A stretch of 64,000 bases of DNA from positions 1,364,001 through 1,428,000 of the forward strand of contig OW051497.1 of NCBI GenBank assembly GCA_932521035.1, in the 5' to 3' direction. Of the stretch, positions 57,241-64,000 are shown piece by piece (position 1 is the stretch's first letter; each line of letters starts with the position of its first letter). Origin of the DNA: Oscheius dolichura. Taxonomy: Eukaryota > Nematoda > Chromadorea > Rhabditida > Rhabditidae. The notes beneath the pieces are model-generated. The model saw only the letters and a program-made list of their open reading frames with translations, was not told where the DNA came from and searched no databases. A program made the position numbers and the translations under genes.

Positions 57241-57613
57241 CTTTGTCAAAGTCAGTGAGACAAAACGACACATTTTTACTTATTTCTGTAAATTGCATTC
57301 GATCCAGCACGTTTGAAAGAGCCGGAAGTAATTGTTGGAGGTGATCAAAATGTGCCATTGAAAAGAAATTGAGTTTTTTGAGTTTTTCAATATCAAATCC
57401 TAAACAGATTTTGGTGCCAAAATTACTACCGGTTCAGCTTTTTTTTTGCATCAAACAAGCCCAAGAACTCCAAAAATGAATATCTAAATAAGGCTGCCAG
57501 ACGTCGACAAAGTTGGATACCGTAATTTGAAGAACAAAAAGCCCGGCCGTTTGCTGTTTACGCACTGTTTCTGTCCAACTCTTCATTTTCGAGAACTTCA
57601 TGATATTCTTTAA
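57241..57613. repeat. local direct duplication, copy 1
   Basis: About 375 bp nearly identical to 60740-61114 in the same orientation, about 3.5 kb away. A further homologous stretch near 57170-57240 contains ~65 nt absent from copy 2. Both copies share the same in-frame TAG near the conserved CCAAAATCTG on the minus strand. Confidence 0.8.
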
Positions 57614-57664
57614 AGGGACCGTATCATACGCCCCATTGCGAATTGATACAGTAATCCTCACTTT

Positions 57665-58450
57665 TTATTTATTTATTTATTTTCAATCACATTCGTATCA
57701 TATATCATATTTGCGGACACGGTGATTCTTGCTGCAAATCCAGCGTCGCTTATTCTTCTGCGCAACACTGCTCCAATTTGCACGTAGTTCTGCTTGGAAC
57801 TCGTCTCTCCATCTCATTCGGGGTCTTCCCGGTATTCGTTTCCATTGGAGGGGTTCATTCTACGATCTTCTTTGTCCAGCGTTGGTTGTCCATTAAGGCG
57901 ACTTTTTGGCCAAAGTTCCATTTCTGATGTGTTGCTTTTTGGAGGACCGGTGGTAACTTCGTTTTGGTAGCTAGCCATTTGACGGTTTTGTGGTCGAGAA
58001 GTGTGACTCCAGTCATTTTTCGCATGATCTTGCGTTGGCAGGATTGGAGGCGTCGTCGTTCGGCGTCTCGTAGAGCCCATGTCTCTGCTCCGTAAAGAAG
58101 GGCTGGTTCGATGCAGCTGATGTACAGGCGTCTCTTCAGTGAAAGGGGTGTTGACCGGCTTTTTAGGAATTGGTGGTAGTTGTTGAAGGCGCTCCGTGCT
58201 GCTTGAATTCTTCGGCTTATTTCTTTTCCTTGGTTGACTTCGAAGGAGATGATCTGTCCTAGATAGATGAAGTCTTTGCAGTAGGCTATGGTCGAGCCTT
58301 CTACTGTGATATTGACTTCCGGGGAGTTGCTCATCACGAATGTTTTGTCCATGTTGATCTTGAGACCGACGACGGCGCTTTCGGCTACCAGGTCCTCAAG
58401 CATTGATTGTAGTTCAGCAGCGTCGTGTGATTTGCATTTTATACAGCTTT
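57665..58450 (-). mobile_element. 5'-truncated RTE-like LINE fragment
   Basis: The minus-strand frame shows the C-terminal part of a non-LTR reverse transcriptase: GLKINMDKTFVMSNSP, FIYLGQIIS, KEISRRIQAARSAFN, LYISCIEPALLYGAETW and RRLQSCQRKIMRKMTG. The fragment begins just downstream of where the catalytic FADD would be, so it is dead. One frame break lies near 57855. The 3' end, near 57660-57680, is a short (ATAA)n-type tail, typical of RTE-like elements. Confidence 0.85.
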
Positions 58451-58539
58451 CCTTATATTTTTTCGGTTTATTTTTATTGCAATAAATAGAGTAGAGAAAA
58501 ATGCACATTTTTGATATATGAACGAAATAATAACTCAAC

Positions 58540-59430
58540 AGAAAAAAGAACTAATTATACGAGTTTCTGTTATAGCAAGTCTTTTCTTGCGTTTTCTTTT
58601 GTGATTTTTATTGCAATAAACGAGGCAAATTATACGGAACAATTTGGTATATGAACCGAAACATAATTCTGCAAAAAAACAAATTTATGGATTTCGAAGG
58701 CATTATTTTCGATATTGCTTTTTTCTTTCATACATTTACATGTTTTCTAAACTGTTTTATAGAAATTTGGGGTCGGCGAAAATAAAAAGCTAATTGTTTC
58801 ATCTTGAGAAGCAGCAAACATTGTCTGAGACCTAATAATTGCCATGGTTGTCTCTAAGCCACCGATAACAGCAGGTCGTTTCTTCCATCCACTTCCTCGT
58901 TATAGTACAGCCAGGTGTGATTGGACACTGTTTATGTCGTTTATTTCGCACTTCTGACATGAATAGCAGTGTTTGCCATATTTTTAGCTACCAGATAATA
59001 TCTTTAAAAGTTTATCAAATAGTCCTGGTCAAGCGTTAATGTTTGTAACGCCCTGGGAGCGCATTGCAATGCCAGCAGCAGCTGGGGATGGCCGCGATTG
59101 CGCCGTGTGCTGGCAGAGATCGAACGCTTCTGGAGTTGATTAAATGATAGAAAGTGGTATTTTAGAGAGAATTGAGTTACACTCCAGAATTTTGTTTCTA
59201 ATTGAATGACTCAAAAAAATTGCCGCAAAAAACAACAATTGCGTGAAAAAAATAACACAAGAGGCCCTAGATAAAAAGCCCAGTAGATAAAAATGAAGAT
59301 CAACCGTCAAATAATCAAGAAACAAGTCCAATCACCCCGAATAACCCTTTCTCCCCCCTACTTTTGCCTTGGCTGGTAGAAGGGTGAGAACTCGAAACTA
59401 TAGATCTTCCTTGATTACTAACGAGAGAGC
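58540..59430. other. intergenic, no gene recognised
   Basis: A/T-rich spacer between the LINE fragment and tRNA-Leu. Nothing coding or repetitive stands out. Confidence 0.35.
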
Positions 59431-59514
59431 GCACGGATGGCCGAGTGGTCTAAGGCGCCAGACTTAAGTTCTGGTCCTCGTAAGAGGTCGTGGGTTCGAA
59501 CCCCACTCCGTGCA
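59431..59514 (+). tRNA. tRNA-Leu (anticodon TAA)
   Basis: The 84-nt cloverleaf is complete. The acceptor gcacgga pairs with tccgtgc and the discriminator is A. Box A is tggccgagtgg. Anticodon stem ccaga/tctgg encloses the loop cttaagt with anticodon TAA. A long class II variable arm (tcctcgtaagagg) follows, then T arm gtgggttcgaaccccac. There is no encoded CCA and no intron. A T run (ttttgcgtttttttt) follows as pol III terminator. Confidence 0.96.
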
Positions 59515-60545
59515 GGAACATTTTGCGTTTTTTTTCTTCAAACGTTTCATTTCGTTTGCCTTGTTGCGCCCGTTTCAAAGTAAAATTTCGATGTTTGAGC
59601 GGAAATCTATGGAGGGAAGTGGTCGTAAACCCGGCCTTGATCAACACTGCGGAAACAAGAATACAGGGATCATTTCTTTATTTGGAAGGGCTGCTGCTGG
59701 CCTCTCCTGAAGTAAACTTCATCTTCATAGTAGTTACATTTTTATTTATGCTTGGGCAGCAACAACGCGTTTACTTCTTGCAATCGGTGGCATTGGACAC
59801 TGCTATCACAAGGAGAAAGAGGCTTTCTGCAATTACTGAAGTTAGTAAAATAGACTTGAAAATGTGATAAGATGTCAAATGCCACCTCCTAATGGAGCTG
59901 GTTTGTGAATTTTGAGTCTAATAAAGTCCGGTAAGAGAGAGGAAATAGGCAAAAATGATCTACAGAAAAAAAAACTTCTAAAACTCACCGGTATTCGTCA
60001 TCGCTGATTTTTCCCATACATTAACACATCTAAATAATTAATTGGAATACCAGGCACTCGGATCGGATTTGCCACAGTCGAAGCCCCCTAAACCTGAAGA
60101 GAAAGTCTCAAAAAGTGTTAGAAACGAGTTGAACCAGTGCCCCCGAGCTTATAAGGGGCGCGACACCCTCCGAATTTACCGCCCTGCTTAGCGCAGTGGC
60201 GTAGAGACTGGTCTATAGATCCAGGATCAAGCATATCCCCGTAAAATAGCCAGGCATCTGTCTCAAAAGATGCCAGGTACGATGCGGAGGAAACATTTTT
60301 TGGATTTTTTGATATCATTCGAAAGCTTACGATCTGCTCAAGCAGAACAGTAATTTTTTTTACTACATACGGATTACTACATAGAGCCGCTCTGTAAGGG
60401 ATTCCATTCTTAAGATATTCTGCAAGTAAAACTCGGACTAACTGCTGCATGGGACATGACGAAGGATCACTCAAAACGGGCCGTGTCCCAAATATCAAAA
60501 ACGCCCTACATGTGCATTTCAGATATTAATAGACAGATAATGTTA
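59515..60545. other. no supported gene; weak open frames only
   Basis: A 126-codon minus-strand frame at 60118-60498 ends in a Gly-rich tail but has no signal, intron or motif. Near 60187-60230 a box A-like tagcgcagtggc occurs without a convincing box B. I leave both unassigned. Confidence 0.3.
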
Positions 60546-60860
60546 CTAATATTGGACACATTTTCGAAAATTACATTTATAGATAACACAATTTGACCGT
60601 GGAGGAGGCAGTGAGTCGTTGAGCAAAAGTTCCTCTGGCAAACGTTTAATGATATCATTAAGGAGTACCACAACTGCCCAATAAACCCGAAACTTATCCA
60701 ATGAAAATTTCTTGTTAAAGCACAGCTCGCCGCTGAAAACTTTGTCGAAGTCAGTGAGACAAAACGACACATTTTTACTTATTTCTGTAAATTGCATTCG
60801 ATCCATCACGTTTGAAAGAGCCGGAAGTAATTGTTGGAGGTGATCAAAATGTGCCATTGA
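60546..60860 (-). CDS. ~100-codon frame in duplicated segment, copy 2
   Basis: Starts MAHFDHLQQLLPALSNVMDR and continues into KFSLDKFRVYWAVVVLL and LPEELLLNDSLPPPRS. The first ~45 codons are shared with copy 1 at 57241-57360, after which copy 1 has extra sequence. It may be one exon of a larger gene; no family recognised. Confidence 0.35.
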   Translation of the reverse strand, partial: SMAHFDHLQQLLPALSNVMDRMQFTEISKNVSFCLTDFDKVFSGELCFNKKFSLDKFRVYWAVVVLLNDIIKRLPEELLLNDSLPPPRSNCVIYKCNFRKCVQY

Positions 60861-61114
60861 AAAGAAATTGACTTTTTTTGAGTTTTTCAATATCAAATCC
60901 TAAACAGATTTTGGTGCCAAAATTACTTCCGGTTCAGCTTTTTTTTCTGCATCAAACAAGCCCAAGAACTCCAAAAATGAATATCTAAATAAAGCTGCCA
61001 GACGTCGACAAAGTTGGATACCGTAATTTGAAGAACAAAAAGCCCAGCTGTTTGCTGTTTACATCCCGTTTTTGTCCAACTCTTCACTTTCGAAAACTTC
61101 ATGATATTCTTTAA
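60740..61114. repeat. local direct duplication, copy 2
   Basis: Partner of 57241-57613, with few substitutions and one small indel. The LINE fragment and tRNA-Leu lie between the two copies. Confidence 0.8.
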
Positions 61115-61444
61115 GCATTTGTTACTCAAAACTGTGACATCCGATTTTTTTCCTCTTTACGGCAATCAATTAGGCACTTTATGGGGACCATTTTGAGTTA
61201 TCAACGAAAGAATATCATGGTAAAAAGTTATTTTTGGGTCATTCCGTAACAAAATGCACTCATTTACGTTTTCTTTCAAATTTTGCTGTGTTTGATTATC
61301 TTTTCATTTATTTTATAGTATTTATGGGTCGATAAAACACGAGAAACGGTCAGAAATACATAAAAATGCATAAAAACGGCATTAGCATTCAAGAATTGCG
61401 CTAATTTTTAGACCTTTAAGGTGTTGGCCTCGGCGAGCTGTGAA

Positions 61445-61677
61445 AGGGACATATCAGATATCAGGGGCCTTATTTGGTTACGGTAGGCGCGCAATCAAAA
61501 TTTCACGAATTCGTAATATTTTTATTGAACATGTCACCATAGGCGTTCAGAAAATGTCAAAAAACGAGAACAAATTCAAAATTCGTGTTCCGCCAAAGCG
61601 CGCCAAAAGCGGAGATACGCTAGTTAGTCAGTCGCTGCGGGACCCGCTACCAGAAAAAAAGGTCCCTGACAGTCCCT
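61445..61677. mobile_element. second copy of the TTAA MITE (opposite orientation)
   Basis: The right end CCTGACAGTCCCT plus TTAA (61678-61681) is intact. The left end is degenerate (aaagggac then altered bases) and its TTAA is lost. The interior matches the 7767-7991 copy in reverse, for example gtcgctgcgggacccgctac. Confidence 0.75.
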
Positions 61678-61906
61678 TTAATCTCTTCTTTCCTTTTTAG
61701 CTGGTTGAAAAAGAGTTCAGATTCGAATGCCCTCTATAGATGTTGTAGGTTTGCTGGAAATCCTCAGAGAAATGCGCCAATTGAAGAAGAATTTATTTAC
61801 CTACATTTAAAATGACAGCGTAGACCGGGGAATACAGGCCGGTAACGTTTCAGGAATTCAAAATTGGCTTCTACTTTACAAGATTTGGGCAATTCTTCAT
61901 CATTCT

Positions 61907-64000
61907 TCAGCTATACCACTTTTTCAGGTCTTCCACCGCCATTTTCAAGGGATCGCCGTGGCGGAGACGATTGTAACTGGAATTTTAATGTTACTAAATG
62001 GAAGTAAGGAAAAATTACCGTTTGTCTGCTTGTGAGATGTAGTATTTCGCTTTCTCGAAGGAAATAGACTCATCAATCTTCTTTAAACCGACAAGACCAG
62101 AAACAGAGGGCACCACAATCTTGACATTGTTGTGGAAGGCGTTGAACTTGTGGAACAGGATCTTGAGAATGTCTTGGGTATATTTTACCACGTTTTTCTG
62201 GATCGCTGGCTGTGAAAGAGTCTAAAATAGACGATTCCGTAAATTAATAAAATAAAACGAACCATTGCGATGATACGGTCGAGTGCTAAGGAAAGATAGC
62301 TGATGATTTCGCTCTCTCCAGGACTTCTATCGCCTTGTTCCATCCTATCCAGCACAGCACTGAGCCCATCACAATCGAGCACGAAGAAATTGCAAAGATG
62401 GCTTGAGAGCTTGATAATTCTCTCTGGAAAACAGAGTAATGATTCGTAAGAGGTATTGGTCACCAATAGTGACGGCAGCAACTTTCTGCTTATACATGGA
62501 GGTATGAAACAACATCTCAGTCGACTCTTCAAGCCTAAAATAGGAAATATTATAAAAATCACAAGGAATGACAATCCTTTTGTAGGCAGAGCTCTTGGCA
62601 TCAAAGGAGGCGTCTACCTTCTCGATATCCTCCCTGTAGATCTGCATGGCGCTTCGTCGTTTGACGATATGCTCCTTGTGGTCTGCTCTGATTCTATGAC
62701 CTCTCCAGAATTTCTAAAAACGGAAGTATAAAGTTTAAAACGAAAAATTTAAAACCTGGATGGTAATTGCGGCAGTTCTCTGCTCCTCAGCAGTCGGCTC
62801 TTTTCTTTTGGGAGCAGGAGCAAGAGTTTCTTCTTCTTGTTCTATCTCAGCAATTGCAGAACGGTATTTCAGGTTCTAAATATTAACATTTTCAAAAGAA
62901 AAGAAGGAGATACTCACGCTGATAGCCTGTTCACAAGCAGCATTATGGGCCTTGACTTCCATAATTTCTCTTCTCAGCCGGCGAAGGGTTCGTAGCAGTT
63001 CAGGAGTGGAAGGAGTTGTATCCAGTAGCAACCTTGGTTTCACCTTATCCACATAGGTGGGTGGTGTCTTGAGCGGGCTGATAACTGAGGTTTGATGAAG
63101 AGTTTCCTCCAGTTTGACGATGTTCTCCTGGACAAGGCGGTTAATCTTTCGCCTTGCTAGAAAACCTCGAACTACCCTCTGAACAATGTTAGTAGATCAA
63201 AATAATGAAACACACACCTGCACTACGACAACCTTCTGTTCCTCAACACTCTCTTCCTTTACTACGGGCTGTTCTGGCTGAGTATATTCTTCCATTACAA
63301 ATTCAAATTGTTTAGCCGTTTCTCTTAGGCGTTGTAGCTCTTTTATGGCCAAGAATCGACGAACAACACTCTGAATTCAAAAGATAAGCTACAAACTAAG
63401 TAACGTCCTACCTGGACAATGACCACCTTTCTCTCGTATTCCCTTTTCCTGGCCAGCTCCTGAGCCTCAGCCATAAATCGCTTCATATTGACAATATTAC
63501 GGAAGAAACGTTGGATAGTCATGGCCGCCAAATCGTTGAGAGTATCTTCAAGTAGTACTGCCTCTTCATTGATCTTATCTTCCTCCATACCGGAAAGAAG
63601 GTATTCAACGGTATCCTAAATTGTATTTAAACAAGGAAAAGGGTGGGATCTCACTGCAGATTCCTCCTCTTGGCGTTGGGGAGGGCGCTGTGCTAGCTCT
63701 TCCTCGACTTGTTCTCTCAATATTTGGAACTTCAGCTCTTTTGCTTTTTTGGCAGCAAGGTGACGACGGACAGCGGCCTACAAAAGTTATTATAAAATAG
63801 AGACGGACAATATACCTGGACTATGATTACTTTCCTCTCAAAGGCCTTCTTCCTGAGTTCGTGGAGCTTCTTCTTGGCCAAATAGCAGCGAACATGGCTC
63901 TGGAGACTGACAATCAATTTCTCATAGTCCGCTTTCTTTTCAAGAAGCTTGCTGTAAGTCTTCTTCGCAAGGAATCGCCGGACACAGCTCTAAAATTAAT
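61907..64000 (-). CDS. IQ-repeat protein resembling ASPM/abnormal spindle, 3' part
   Basis: Twelve exons run into the window edge: 63816-63989, 63655-63777, 63412-63615, 63218-63370, 62918-63178, 62756-62875, 62577-62713, 62464-62534, 62263-62423, 62019-62221, 61907-61976, plus a beginning beyond 63990. Several calmodulin-binding IQ motifs are visible (SLQSHVRCYLAKKKLHELR, AAVRRHLAAKKAKEL, SVVRRFLAIKELQRL, RVVRGFLARRKINRL, ITIQKFWRGHRIR). The region after them (AYKRLEESTEML, IIKLSSHLCNFF, DRSPGESEIISYLSLALDRI) follows the pattern of the ASPM C-terminal armadillo-like region. ASPM proteins organise spindle poles. Introns are 38-43 nt. The intron 62535-62576 reads GA-AG. The stop is TGA at 61907-61909. 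Confidence 0.82.

Noticed and set aside
60180-60240. Possible tRNA gene from tagcgcagtggc
   Set aside because: No box B or pairing T stem downstream.

Overview
This is nuclear DNA of a small-genome animal. Host genes are split by very short GT-AG introns, mostly 38-55 nt and down to 28 nt. A eukaryotic tRNA-Leu gene without encoded CCA is present, and the gene families are metazoan: a six-cysteine domain resembling the nematode C6 domain, chitin-binding CBM14 modules, and an ASPM/abnormal-spindle homologue. The C6-like domain leans towards a nematode. The tiny introns and one apparent GA-AG intron would also suit an appendicularian tunicate. I do not name the species.

Layout. (1) 1-12.4 kb is host DNA: small secreted proteins, a complete six-exon secreted-protein gene, a CBM14 gene, a C6-like plus CBM14-like gene, a gene with an acidic tail and an in-frame stop, and local degenerate duplications. 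(2) 12.84-55.74 kb is one giant inverted-repeat structure of about 43 kb. Its arms are about 6 kb (12.84-18.87 kb and 49.46-55.74 kb). The outer part of each arm is a 32-bp G/C-skewed minisatellite; the inner part carries unique sequence, 160-220 bp repeats and a palindrome-rich module. Between the arms lie two palindromic cassettes (left 18.2-25.9 kb, right 41.3-48.1 kb), each centred on a C2H2 zinc-finger gene. A spacer between the cassettes is full of nested transposon relics and carries a GC-rich, broken UPF1-like helicase gene. (3) 55.74-64 kb is host DNA again: a foldback minisatellite, a gene with tandem exon duplication, an RTE-like LINE fragment, a local duplication, tRNA-Leu(UAA), a MITE and the 3' half of an IQ-repeat ASPM-like gene.

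The most unusual part is the pair of cassettes. Their flanks look almost identical over kilobases, but identity stops just before each zinc-finger gene and resumes just after its poly(A) signal. Between the two genes, introns align better than exons. The right gene is intact by every splice phase (222 aa); the left one keeps the exon plan, has a fresh tandem exon duplication and conflicting frames at its 3' end. I read this as a selfish or rapidly diversifying cassette inside a giant palindromic element. That reading is inference; the sequence layout is directly visible.
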